Source: Psychroflexus curvus (lineage in GTDB: Bacteria > Bacteroidota > Bacteroidia > Flavobacteriales > Flavobacteriaceae). Taken from it: 64,000 nucleotides of DNA. The stretch is from NCBI RefSeq assembly GCF_020164585.1, contig NZ_JAIQZF010000004.1, forward strand, positions 1-64,000, written 5' to 3'. Positions 1-7,414 of this stretch are shown here, one piece after another. Both the position numbers and the translations under genes were made by a program. Each line of letters opens with the position of its first letter. Positions within the stretch are counted from its first letter, which is position 1. The notes under the pieces are model-generated. The model worked only from the letters and a program-made list of their open reading frames with translations. It was not told the origin of the DNA and did no database searches.

Positions 1-11
1 TCTTCATCGTT
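1..11 (-). rRNA. Probable 5-prime edge of a 16S rRNA gene (rest lies left of the window)
   Basis: Read on the minus strand, the window ends in AACGATGAAGA. The 16S rRNA of Bacteroidota begins with GAAGAGTTTGATC shortly after an A-rich start, so these last bases match the first few bases of 16S. Eleven bases alone prove nothing. The call rests on the leader and tandem promoters found just upstream (to the right). The exact mature 5-prime end is not known. Confidence 0.55.
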
Positions 12-280
12 AAATCTTATATATCTTAACGTCTAAATGAATTCGACTCTTACATCTTATTCTCAGGAATTAACTCTAATCTGTTACAATTAGTCTAATC
101 TTTTAATGTTTCTAATTCTATAAGTAAATCTCTTACTTATAATTGTCAATTCAATATGTCAATGAACTTTTTCTCTTATGTCAACCCGAAGTCAACACCT
201 CCCACTCAAGGGATGAAGAGAAATTCTTGTCGTTTAAAATCTAACCAAAGATACTTAAACCCGTACGCCTAGTTCTCTAA
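12..280 (-). other. rRNA operon leader (transcribed spacer upstream of 16S)
   Basis: This AT-rich stretch has no credible reading frame. On the minus strand it contains AAAGTTCATTGACATATTG (about 152-170), a sequence type I associate with leaders and spacers of Bacteroidota rRNA operons. It lies between two minus-strand promoters and the apparent 16S edge, so it would be transcribed as the pre-16S leader and removed by processing. That role is inferred from position and similarity to remembered leader sequences. Confidence 0.55.
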
Positions 281-287
281 GCGGATG

Positions 288-317
288 CAAAACTAACACT
301 TATTTTTGATTCAACAA
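288..317 (-). promoter_or_regulatory. Proximal rRNA promoter P2
   Basis: The minus strand carries TAGTTTTG (288-295), an exact match to the Bacteroidota minus-7 consensus TAnnTTTG. A TTG (315-317) lies 19 bases upstream, the expected minus-33 spacing. An A/T-rich tract follows upstream, as in strong rRNA promoters. Confidence 0.7.
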
Positions 318-481
318 GTGATAATTTTGAAAAAAATAAAACTTTTTTAAGAACGAAAACTAACTTTTTTTTTGAGAGCGCAAACCTACAACTTAATTCC
401 TCATCTCACAAGTAAAAATGACTTAACGTTACCCCTACTTTATCCTTGCGTTATCTTCTCAGTACCTCAATTAGCGGGGTG

Positions 482-514
482 CAAAACTACAACTCTTTCC
501 CTCTTCAATCCAAA
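482..514 (-). promoter_or_regulatory. Distal rRNA promoter P1
   Basis: The minus strand carries TAGTTTTG (482-489) with TTTG (511-514) 21 bases upstream, matching TTTG-N19-21-TAnnTTTG. The flanks of P1 and P2 are alike (GCGGGGTGCAAAACTA and GCGGATGCAAAACTA on the plus strand, then an A/T tract). They look like a duplicated promoter 194 bp apart. The short reading frame at 372-593 is the promoter read as codons. Confidence 0.7.
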
Positions 515-669
515 TTTTTTAAGAGGTTTTTTGAAAAAAATTAAATCCGAAACCATAACTTTCGCTCTATCTTTAAGTTATATATTTATTTGAAGCTTGT
601 TCATGTGAAAAATTGATTAAAAAATACGTGTACTTGATATTTTAGACATTTATTGCATAAACTTGTACT

Positions 670-1017
670 ATGAAATGGGATTTACTACTAATGTCAATAA
701 TGTATGTCTTCGCAGGAACCATGCATTTCGTAAAACCAAAAGCTTACGTAAAAATCATTCCTAAATTTTTACCAAAACGCAGAACTCTAAATTTAGTAGC
801 TGGTGCTTTTGAAATACTGCTTGGTCTTGGCTTGCTTTTTCAAGACACGAGATCTTACGCTGCCATCCTAATCATATCGATGTTGACAGTGTTCTTCCTC
901 ATTCACTTCAATATGTTACGCGGAGAAAAATTTTCACTTGGCATACCAATTTGGGTATTGCTTTTGAGGATTCCACTACAGTTTGTTTTAATTTGGTGGG
1001 CATACTTATATATATAG
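670..1017 (+). CDS. DoxX-like small integral membrane protein
   Basis: This 115-residue protein is almost entirely hydrophobic, with four likely membrane spans at about residues 5-21, 40-57, 63-83 and 92-115, joined by short basic loops (VKPKAYVKIIPKFLPKRR). The span layout and the start FAGTMHFVKPKAY resemble DoxX/DoxX-like membrane proteins, a broad family without one fixed biochemical role. The ATG at 670 is followed at once by a charged-hydrophobic start, and the stop is three bases before the next gene, so the two probably form an operon. Function is unknown, and the family call is moderately sure. Confidence 0.7.
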   Translation: MKWDLLLMSIMYVFAGTMHFVKPKAYVKIIPKFLPKRRTLNLVAGAFEILLGLGLLFQDTRSYAAILIISMLTVFFLIHFNMLRGEKFSLGIPIWVLLLRIPLQFVLIWWAYLYI

Positions 1018-1020
1018 ACT

Positions 1021-1299
1021 ATGGAAAAAGAATTTACTGAAAGAGAATTAGACCGAATTATAGAGATGGCCTGGGAGGACAGGACTCCTTTTGAAGCAAT
1101 TGAATTTCAGTTCGGCGTCACAGAAAGCGAGGTGATCAAAATAATGCAAAAGGAAATGAAAGCCTCAAGCTTCAGGATGTGGCGTAAACGCGTTCAAGGG
1201 AGAGCGACAAAACATAAAAAGCTGAGTAAAAACTCAATGAAGAAATTCAAATCTTCTAGACAGAAGCAAATTACACAGAATAAGATTTCTAAGCGTTAA
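1021..1299 (+). CDS. DUF2805 / TIGR03643 family protein
   Basis: This 92-residue protein has an acidic N-terminal half with the family signature (ERELDRIIEMAWEDRTPFEAI, then GVTESEVIKIMQKEMKASSFRMWRKRV), followed by a very basic tail rich in Lys, Arg and Ser. The segment around residues 8-55 reads like a helix-turn-helix-type fold. The family is conserved in marine bacteria and Bacteroidota and has no proven function. A nucleic-acid role is a guess from the basic tail. It follows the DoxX-like gene with a three-base gap. Its stop overlaps the end of the convergent nuclease gene by four bases. Confidence 0.85.
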   Translation: MEKEFTERELDRIIEMAWEDRTPFEAIEFQFGVTESEVIKIMQKEMKASSFRMWRKRVQGRATKHKKLSKNSMKKFKSSRQKQITQNKISKR

Positions 1300-2066
1300 G
1301 CATAGATATCATTTAGAATTACTGCTAATCTTATTCCTGCTTTTTTCATTTGCAATTCCACAACATTAAACCATTCGTACATATATCTGTAACTCAAATT
1401 TTCACCAGCTTCTGCAGATGTATATACTTTGCGAGTTAATTCACGATTCTGCTCCACCCAATCCAAAAGAGTTCCTGATTCAATAGCTTTTACTTTGGTT
1501 TTACTAAGCTCTGGGGAATTTTGATATAGCTCTGTATAACTCATATTATAACTTTCAATCATTTTGGTATCCCAGACGCTGTGCAAGTTAGTGGGCTGAT
1601 AGAACCACTTCACTTTAAAATCATTGGCGCCTTTATCTTCTTTGAGACCAAAGTGCAGGGGCTGGTGCATATCTCCAACTAAATGGATTAACATTCTTAA
1701 ATAAAACTGCTCTTGTTCTTTATCAAGTTGACCCGATTTCAATTTAGAAATGCATTCTTCAATTCCATAGACGATATCACCTTCGGGATTCTTTTCTGCT
1801 TCCTTATAAGTCTGGTCAAAAGGAATGTTGGCATAATGCCATGGCTTATATTGATCGTAAGCGCTATCACTTTTGATTTCATCAGCATAAGTAGAAGCAT
1901 CTGCAAGAGATTGACCGTTTAGAATTCTATCTATTTTTTTACTTACTTTTGATTTTAAATAACTTTCTGCGGTCTCTCCTACTACGCGATGACCGTTTTG
2001 TCCCCAATCCTCTTCAGAGGCAAATAAAGTTTGAGATAGAATTAAAAAAACTAAGAGATATTTCAT
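1296..2066 (-). CDS. S1/P1-type nuclease, secreted
   Basis: A zinc-dependent phospholipase-C/P1-nuclease fold enzyme that would cleave single-stranded nucleic acid or nucleotides outside the cytoplasm. From the ATG at 2066 the protein has 256 residues and begins with a signal peptide (about residues 1-17) followed by WGQNGHRVVG. In this family the first mature Trp and the His of GHR bind zinc. Further ligand motifs are LIHLVGDMHQPLHFG, KGANDFKV and NLHSVWDTKMIE. The longer frame starting at 2138 would put 24 odd residues before the signal peptide and would encode the hairpin region, so it is rejected. A minus-7 box at 2206-2213 predicts a leader of about 130 bases. The gene is convergent with the DUF2805 gene. 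Confidence 0.9.
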   Translation of the reverse strand: MKYLLVFLILSQTLFASEEDWGQNGHRVVGETAESYLKSKVSKKIDRILNGQSLADASTYADEIKSDSAYDQYKPWHYANIPFDQTYKEAEKNPEGDIVYGIEECISKLKSGQLDKEQEQFYLRMLIHLVGDMHQPLHFGLKEDKGANDFKVKWFYQPTNLHSVWDTKMIESYNMSYTELYQNSPELSKTKVKAIESGTLLDWVEQNRELTRKVYTSAEAGENLSYRYMYEWFNVVELQMKKAGIRLAVILNDIYA

Positions 2067-2104
2067 GTGCATTTTTTTTGTTTTTGATGACCACAACGGC
2101 CTTA

Positions 2105-2176
2105 ATGACTCGGTCGGGCATGTGTATGCCTTAGTCATAAAACTAATCTTTTCACAAGGTATTGAAGGATTAGTTT
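2105..2176 (-). promoter_or_regulatory. Two stem-loops in the nuclease 5-prime leader
   Basis: Plus-strand coordinates: ATGACT (2105-2110) and GGCAT (2117-2121) pair with ATGCC (2126-2130) and AGTCAT (2133-2138) to give one interrupted hairpin. AAACTAATC (2140-2148) pairs perfectly with GATTAGTTT (2168-2176) to give a second. Both lie between the predicted promoter and the ATG of the nuclease gene. Confidence 0.55.
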
Positions 2177-2205
2177 AATCATGCCGGCTACATATTTATT
2201 TTTTT

Positions 2206-2213
2206 CAAATATA
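2206..2213 (-). promoter_or_regulatory. Minus-7 box for the S1/P1 nuclease gene
   Basis: The minus strand reads TATATTTG, an exact TAnnTTTG match. No clear TTG was found at minus 33. The predicted transcript start is near 2199. Confidence 0.5.
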
Positions 2214-2348
2214 AATGGAATTGTTTTAAGTGAACATTATGCTTTCAGTTTTTTCTAAAAAAAACATCCACATTAATTTGCCTAAAAGTTATATACTTAC
2301 AATCTAAACGCTTTAATTTGGGCAGTAATAAAATCAACAGAAAGGAAA

Positions 2349-3152
2349 ATGAAAAAGCTTATTTGTAGTGACATCGACGGAACCCTCCTAAATGCTGAGA
2401 GAGACCTTTCATCTAAAACCATCTCTGTAATTGATAAATTGAAGAACAAAGTACCTGTTGTTCTTATTTCTGCAAGAATGCCTTCAGCAATGAGACATTT
2501 ACAAAAGCAGCTTGGTATCCAAAACCAGCCGTTTGTCGCGTATAACGGGGGGCTGATTTCTGTTAACAATGTTACCAAACAAAGCACGACCATTTCTTTT
2601 GAACTTGTAAAAAAGATCGTGAAATCTAATACTCATGATTTGCATTTAAGTCTGTATCATAATGATGATTGGTTTGCTCCACAGCTAGACCAATGGACAA
2701 AACGAGAAATCAATAATACTAAGGTTAATCCAACTATCAAATCGAATGAAGACGTTTTGAAATTATGGGAACGGAACAATAACGGGGCTCATAAAATTAT
2801 GTGTATGGGGGATGCTAAATTGGTGAGTGAATTTTACGATGAGTTAGCTAAAAAATTAACTGAGGATCTCCACCTGTACAGGTCTAAAGACACTTATATT
2901 GAAATTGCTCCTAAACAGATTTCTAAAAAGTCTGCTATCGAGTTTTTGATTGCTTCTGAGTTTGGTCTACACCTGTCTGATGTGCTAAGTTTTGGTGATA
3001 ATTATAACGATATAGAAATGCTACAAGCTTCTGGACACGGCGTAGCTGTTGGAAATGCGAAAAACGAAGTGAAACTGGCAGCTGATGAAATTATAGGGAA
3101 TGCTAAGGAGGATGGTGTTGCTGAATTTTTACTGGCCTATTTTAAAATGTGA
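2349..3152 (+). CDS. Cof-type HAD-IIB phosphatase
   Basis: A 267-residue cytoplasmic hydrolase of the haloacid dehalogenase superfamily, subclass IIB (Cof/YbiV-like), which typically dephosphorylates sugar phosphates, FMN or similar small substrates. Motif I is SDIDGTLL, with the nucleophile Asp8 and acid/base Asp10. Motif II is the Ser of LISARMPSA, followed by the C2 cap domain. The motif III Lys is in QISKKSAIEFL, and motif IV is SFGDNYNDIEML near residues 215-226 (Mg2+ binding). The length is normal. The substrate cannot be told from sequence. The next gene starts about 50 bases downstream on the same strand. Confidence 0.9.
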   Translation: MKKLICSDIDGTLLNAERDLSSKTISVIDKLKNKVPVVLISARMPSAMRHLQKQLGIQNQPFVAYNGGLISVNNVTKQSTTISFELVKKIVKSNTHDLHLSLYHNDDWFAPQLDQWTKREINNTKVNPTIKSNEDVLKLWERNNNGAHKIMCMGDAKLVSEFYDELAKKLTEDLHLYRSKDTYIEIAPKQISKKSAIEFLIASEFGLHLSDVLSFGDNYNDIEMLQASGHGVAVGNAKNEVKLAADEIIGNAKEDGVAEFLLAYFKM

Positions 3153-3204
3153 TAGAGTCTTATAATTGCTAATAATTTTTACTTTTACGCTCCAAGTTTT
3201 TAAA

Positions 3205-4470
3205 ATGAACCCAACTCCGCTATTTACAAACGATGCTGTTGTCTTAGGTATTTTAATGCTATCCATTGGACTGATTTTTTATACCTCGGGCATAAAAAGT
3301 GGTTTTTGGAATAAGTTTTACAAAATAGTTCCTGCTCTTTTAATGTGCTATCTAGTACCTGCTATATTTAATTCTCTAAATATCATAAGTGACTCAACAT
3401 CCAATCTATATTTTGTGGCAAGTCGTTATTTCTTGCCAGCATCGTTGGTTTTAATGACCTTAAGCATAGATTTAAAAGCTATCAAAAATCTTGGTTTCAA
3501 AGCTTTGATTATGTTTCTCACCGGTACGTTTGGTATAGTTATAGGCGGACCACTAGCCATTATCATCATCTCTACTTTCTCTCCCGAAACCGTTGGTGGC
3601 GCTGGTCCCGATGCTGTGTGGAGAGGCTTGTCCACAATTGCAGGAAGCTGGATTGGTGGTGGAGCAAACCAAGCTGCAATGCTAGAGATTTTTAAATACA
3701 ATCCTGAGAAATACGGTGGGATGGTTTTGGTAGATATAGTGGTTGCTAATCTATGGCTGGCTATTATTTTACTTGGCATTGGAAGGTCTGATAAGATTGA
3801 TAAATGGCTAAAGGCTGATACCTCAGCCATAGAAGAATTGAAAGAGAAAGTGTCGACTTATACCAAAAGTGTTTCTCGAACACCAGAGCTTAAAGACTAT
3901 ATGATTATGCTTGGTCTAGCCTTTGTGACAGTCGGCTTTTCTCACTGGGCTTCAGAGTATATCTCTGGATTTCTCCTGGCTAATTTTGAAGTGTTTAGAG
4001 ATAAGACTTCTGCTTTGGCTTCGTTCTCCTCAACTTTTTTCTGGATGATTACCATCGCAACTTTTTTTGGAGTTGCCTTGTCTTTCACTAAGGCTAAATC
4101 CTATGAAGGTACAGGAGCCAGTAAGATTGGCAGTATTTTTATCTACTTTCTAGTAGCTACTATTGGAATGAAAATGGATCTTGCTGCTGTATTTGAAAAT
4201 CCTGGATTGATACTTATTGGATTGATTTGGATGAGTATCCATGCCGGTTTGCTTATCTTAGTAGCCAAACTTATAAAGGCTCCCTATTTTTTCTTAGCAG
4301 TAGGAAGCCAGGCCAATGTGGGCGGAGCTGCCTCTGCACCAGTTGTAGCTTCTGCATTTCACCCTTCATTAACCAGCGTTGGAGTATTACTTGCGGTTTT
4401 TGGATACGTAGTTGGGACGTATGCCGCATTAGGTTGCACAATATTAATGGAAATCTCATCAAACTTATAA
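3205..4470 (+). CDS. DUF819 family membrane protein
   Basis: A polytopic inner-membrane protein of about 421 residues with ten or so hydrophobic spans. It matches the DUF819 (YjcL-like) family in its glycine-rich segments: GTFGIVIGGPLAI, TIAGSWIGGGANQAAML and GSQANVGGAASAPVVA. The two glycine-rich re-entrant-looking motifs in opposite halves suggest an inverted-repeat transporter fold, but no substrate is established. The ATG at 3205 (MNPTPLF) is preferred over a TTG at 3166 that only adds a stray hydrophobic stretch. The gene sits between the HAD phosphatase and a lipoprotein gene that begins 10 bases after its stop, probably in one operon. Confidence 0.85.
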   Translation: MNPTPLFTNDAVVLGILMLSIGLIFYTSGIKSGFWNKFYKIVPALLMCYLVPAIFNSLNIISDSTSNLYFVASRYFLPASLVLMTLSIDLKAIKNLGFKALIMFLTGTFGIVIGGPLAIIIISTFSPETVGGAGPDAVWRGLSTIAGSWIGGGANQAAMLEIFKYNPEKYGGMVLVDIVVANLWLAIILLGIGRSDKIDKWLKADTSAIEELKEKVSTYTKSVSRTPELKDYMIMLGLAFVTVGFSHWASEYISGFLLANFEVFRDKTSALASFSSTFFWMITIATFFGVALSFTKAKSYEGTGASKIGSIFIYFLVATIGMKMDLAAVFENPGLILIGLIWMSIHAGLLILVAKLIKAPYFFLAVGSQANVGGAASAPVVASAFHPSLTSVGVLLAVFGYVVGTYAALGCTILMEISSNL

Positions 4471-4480
4471 AAAACATCAC

Positions 4481-5236
4481 ATGAAACATTTTTTATCTCT
4501 TGTCCTTATAGCAATCATTTTAACTTCATGCCAAAATAAAAATGATAACTTATTTATCACTGGAGACATAGACGGTCTCAAGAAAGGAACTCTTTATCTT
4601 CAAAAAATAGGGGATTCCAGTTTGGTTACGGTAGATTCAATTCAAATTTCTGGTTCTTCTGAATTTGTATTCAACACCTATATAGAAGAGCCACAAATCA
4701 TGTTCATCGAACTAGAGCGTTACAACGGAGAGGATTACGCAGAACTAATCAGGTTTTTTGCTGAACCAGGAGAACTAGCACTAACAACTTCTTTGAAGAA
4801 TTACGGGATGGATCTGGAAATCGTTTCTGATTTTGAAAACCAAAAGAAACTTGAGGAATACAACGAAGTAGTGAAACGTTTTAATGATCAACGATTAGGT
4901 CTAGTTGAGGCTAATTTTAAAGCCAGTAAAGCTCAGAATGAACTAAAATTAGACAGTTTAAATAAAAGATTTAATTCTATTTTAAAAAGAAAATATCTCT
5001 ACACAGTGAATTTCGCCTTAAATAATAAAAATTTAGAAGTATCTCCTTATGTGATCCTTTCTGAAGCTTTTGATGCTAAGATTAAGTATTTGGACACAAT
5101 CTATAACGCCTTAGACAGGCCTATTCAGAAATCTTTATATGGAAAGCAGCTCAAGGAGTTAATTGAGGATAGGAAGAGAAATGATGAAGAAACTGTAAAA
5201 ACTGAAGTTATTGATAAGGTTTCAAAAGAACAATAA
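4481..5236 (+). CDS. DUF4369 domain lipoprotein
   Basis: A 251-residue protein with a lipoprotein signal peptide (lipobox LTSC, Cys17). Residues about 25-120 (FITGDIDGLKKGTLYLQKIGD ... SGSSEFVFNTYIEEPQIMFIEL) match the DUF4369 beta-sandwich, often found at the N terminus of Bacteroidota thioredoxin-like lipoproteins. Here no thioredoxin domain or CxxC motif follows; the rest is charged and helical. It may be an outer-membrane-anchored binding or redox-accessory protein, but its role is unknown. It is probably co-transcribed with the DUF819 gene. The end of the gene forms half of a strong inverted repeat. Confidence 0.8.
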   Translation: MKHFLSLVLIAIILTSCQNKNDNLFITGDIDGLKKGTLYLQKIGDSSLVTVDSIQISGSSEFVFNTYIEEPQIMFIELERYNGEDYAELIRFFAEPGELALTTSLKNYGMDLEIVSDFENQKKLEEYNEVVKRFNDQRLGLVEANFKASKAQNELKLDSLNKRFNSILKRKYLYTVNFALNNKNLEVSPYVILSEAFDAKIKYLDTIYNALDRPIQKSLYGKQLKELIEDRKRNDEETVKTEVIDKVSKEQ

Positions 5237-5250
5237 TCAATAACTTCAGT
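5201..5250. terminator. 15-bp inverted repeat across the stop codon
   Basis: ACTGAAGTTATTGAT (5201-5215) and ATCAATAACTTCAGT (5236-5250) are perfect reverse complements around a 21-base loop. The left arm is coding and the loop carries the end of the lipoprotein gene up to its TAA. The hairpin lies between convergent genes and could stop transcription from both sides, although no long T tract follows on the plus strand. Confidence 0.55.
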
Positions 5251-5264
5251 ATTGAAGAGTCAAA

Positions 5265-5531
5265 TTAAAGCTTGTTGAGTCTTTCCACAAACTCATCTGC
5301 TTTTTTACTTATAGATTCTTTCACAGATTTTAAGTGCTTGGCTCTGTCTTCCGCATCGCTTTTGTTGATTTGCTCAATTTGCTTATCAAATTCAGCTATA
5401 ATATCATCCACAAGCTCTTCCGTCTTATTTTTTATATCTTCTGAATTTGCTTCTTGATTGATTAATGCACCGTCAATGATTTCACCAAAGCGGTTGTTTA
5501 GTTCTTTTTTTAATTGCTTTTTACTTGCCAT
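5265..5531 (-). CDS. Small charged helical protein, function unknown
   Basis: From the ATG at 5531 (MASKKQLKKEL) the product has 88 residues, very rich in Lys, Glu, Asp and Ile, with no Cys or membrane span. It looks like a continuous alpha-helix or coiled-coil protein (NKTEELVDDIIAEFDKQIEQI; SVKESISKKADEFVERL). The longer frame starting at 5555 adds eight hydrophobic residues from the AT-rich intergenic region and is less likely. It lies at the 3-prime end of the idi-queD-bcp-manA run with a 40-base gap. I recognise no named family. Confidence 0.6.
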   Translation of the reverse strand: MASKKQLKKELNNRFGEIIDGALINQEANSEDIKNKTEELVDDIIAEFDKQIEQINKSDAEDRAKHLKSVKESISKKADEFVERLNKL

Positions 5532-5574
5532 TTTATAAAAAATTATTTTTGGCAAAAGTAAACTAATTTTGAAA

Positions 5575-6543
5575 CTAAATACTGATTTCTAAAAGTTTGG
5601 TGCCTTTTGATTCTAATCTGATGAAATCAAGGCAAGCTGGAATAAGTAAAGTCTCTTTAGAAGAAATAGTATAGTTAAGCTTTTCATGAACTATAAAAGC
5701 ATCCTCATGACCAACATTCATAAGTATAGTGAAGGAATCTAGATTTGAATAATTCAAATCCAGTCCCCCTTTTACTTTCAAATAATTAGTGATAAAATAA
5801 GGTGTACTTGCTAATGAAACTTTAGAATTTAGTTTTGGATGATATTGAATTTTGTAATCGTTATGACTATCAAAATTAATAGCATCTAAAGCAAGATCTG
5901 TATGAAGCTGCCTGGGGTTCCCCTCTTTATCTGTTCTATTCCAATCGAAAAGACGGTAAGTTATATCCGAGGTTTGTTGAATTTCCGCCAAAGTAATACC
6001 TGCACCTATAGCATGTACTAATCCAGGTTTTATAAAAAAGGCATCACCTTCCTTCACCTTAACAGTGTTTAATGCAGCCTCTAAGTCTCCTTTTTTTAAT
6101 AATTCCTGATACCTCTCAACAGTTATGGATTCATTAAAATCAATAATTAATCTAGAATCCTCCTCTGCCTCAAGGATGTACCACATTTCCGTCTTACCAA
6201 AACTGTTATGACGTTTTTTTGCCAGGCGATCGTCTGGATGAAGCTGAACAGAAAGATTTTCTTTAGCCTCAATAAGTTTAATTAAAACTGGGAATTCATA
6301 ATTAAATCGTTCAAAAACTGATTTCCCAACTAACTTATCTTCGAATTCTTCAAGTATGTCCTGGAGGCTTTTGCCTCTAAGGCTACCATTTTTAATAACA
6401 GAAACTTCATTTTTAATACCACTGATTTCCCAGCTTTCTCCTATTTTTTTATCGTGAATCTTTTCTTCGGTTTTGAAATATAACTTATTCCCTCCCCAAA
6501 TTTTTTCTTTCAAAATTGAGTTAAACTTAAGTGGATACAACAT
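5575..6543 (-). CDS. manA: Class I mannose-6-phosphate isomerase
   Basis: Interconverts mannose 6-phosphate and fructose 6-phosphate, feeding GDP-mannose for surface polysaccharides or taking mannose into glycolysis. The protein has 322 residues, the length of the short Bacillus-type enzymes. Visible metal-site motifs are LIEAKENLSVQLHPDD (Gln and His ligands), FGKTEMWYIL (Glu ligand) and FFIKPGLVHAIGAG (His ligand), with the cupin fold through the C terminus. The ATG at 6543 overlaps the upstream stop as TGATG, so it is translationally coupled to bcp. A TTG one codon earlier is less likely. Confidence 0.92.
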   Translation of the reverse strand: MLYPLKFNSILKEKIWGGNKLYFKTEEKIHDKKIGESWEISGIKNEVSVIKNGSLRGKSLQDILEEFEDKLVGKSVFERFNYEFPVLIKLIEAKENLSVQLHPDDRLAKKRHNSFGKTEMWYILEAEEDSRLIIDFNESITVERYQELLKKGDLEAALNTVKVKEGDAFFIKPGLVHAIGAGITLAEIQQTSDITYRLFDWNRTDKEGNPRQLHTDLALDAINFDSHNDYKIQYHPKLNSKVSLASTPYFITNYLKVKGGLDLNYSNLDSFTILMNVGHEDAFIVHEKLNYTISSKETLLIPACLDFIRLESKGTKLLEISI

Positions 6544-6998
6544 CAATCCAATTTCTTAATGGCGTTAAGTGCTTTTTTCATGTGCTTGGAAGCGTCAAGA
6601 CTATTAAATTTGAAAATCACCTGACCTTCAGCATCAATAACAAAAGTTTCCCTCCCAGGCACCAGTCCTAAAAGGCTTTTTTTAATTCCAAATTTTTTTC
6701 TAGCTCGGCCATTAGGATCGGAAAGTAAAATAAAGGGGAGTTTATATTTTTTAGCAAATTTAGCATGTGACTTTTCTGAATCATTGCTGATTCCAATCAC
6801 CTCTGCACCAGCTTCTTTAAAGTCTTCATAACTATCTCTAAAACTACAGGCTTCTTTGGTACAACCAGGTGTAAAGTCTTTTGGGTAGAAATAAATAACT
6901 GCTGGTTTTTTACCTACAATACTTTCTGAATTAAAACTATTACCCTCTTGATCTTTTAGCTCAAACTGTGGTACTTTTTCTCCTTTTTCTATTGACAT
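6543..6998 (-). CDS. bcp: Thiol peroxidase, Bcp/PrxQ type
   Basis: A 151-residue atypical two-cysteine peroxiredoxin that reduces H2O2 and organic hydroperoxides with electrons from thioredoxin. The active site is FTPGCTKEACSF, with peroxidatic Cys46 and resolving Cys51 five residues later, the PrxQ/Bcp spacing. Pro and Thr of the catalytic PxxxT/SxxC motif are present. A conserved Arg follows in SLLGLVPGRETFVID. It is cytoplasmic, without a signal peptide. It starts one base after the queD stop and ends overlapping manA. Confidence 0.93.
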   Translation of the reverse strand: MSIEKGEKVPQFELKDQEGNSFNSESIVGKKPAVIYFYPKDFTPGCTKEACSFRDSYEDFKEAGAEVIGISNDSEKSHAKFAKKYKLPFILLSDPNGRARKKFGIKKSLLGLVPGRETFVIDAEGQVIFKFNSLDASKHMKKALNAIKKLD

Positions 6999-6999
6999 T

Positions 7000-7410
7000 T
7001 TAATTTCCTTTATAGGTTACGAAATTTCGAGGAGTTTCATAAAGCGTGATTTCTAGCTCATGACCCTTTTTTAGTTTAGGCTTTAATTTATTCCAAATTA
7101 CAACAGAAATATTTTCTGCTGTGGGGTTTAGGTTTTCAAACTCGGGAACCTCTTCATTAAGGTTTTTATGATCAAAAGCGTCTTCGACTTCAGATTTGAT
7201 AAAATCTTTTAAGACTTTCACATCCATGACATAGCCTGTTTCAGGATCAATTTCGCCGGTTACAGAGGCGATGAGTTCGTAATTATGACCATGGTAGTGA
7301 GGATTATTGCACTTCCCGAAAATTTGTTCATTTTTTTCAAAACTCCAGTCTTTTCTATATAATCTGTGCGCGGCATTAAAATGAGCTTTGCGGTGTACAG
7401 TAACTTTCAT
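7000..7410 (-). CDS. queD: 6-carboxytetrahydropterin synthase family protein
   Basis: Converts 7,8-dihydroneopterin triphosphate to 6-carboxytetrahydropterin, the second step of queuosine/7-deazaguanine synthesis; relatives are 6-pyruvoyl-tetrahydropterin synthases. The 136-residue protein has the zinc ligands His15 (NAAHRL) and His40/His42 (NPHYHGHNYEL), the catalytic Cys34 in FGKCNN, and a late acidic residue in ITLYETPRNFVTY that would anchor the pterin. The N-terminal VHRKAHFNAAHRL is typical. It sits four bases after idi and one before bcp. Other queuosine genes are not in view, so a different pterin product remains possible. Confidence 0.88.
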   Translation of the reverse strand: MKVTVHRKAHFNAAHRLYRKDWSFEKNEQIFGKCNNPHYHGHNYELIASVTGEIDPETGYVMDVKVLKDFIKSEVEDAFDHKNLNEEVPEFENLNPTAENISVVIWNKLKPKLKKGHELEITLYETPRNFVTYKGN

Positions 7411-7414
7411 AAGC

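Noticed and set aside
372-593. 73-residue open frame on the plus strand
   Set aside because: It covers the rRNA promoter P1 and its A/T tract, and its composition (runs of Phe, Ser, Thr, Leu) is that of random AT-rich DNA.
3426-3830. 134-residue minus-strand frame
   Set aside because: Shadow of the DUF819 membrane protein gene. No independent start signal or family match.
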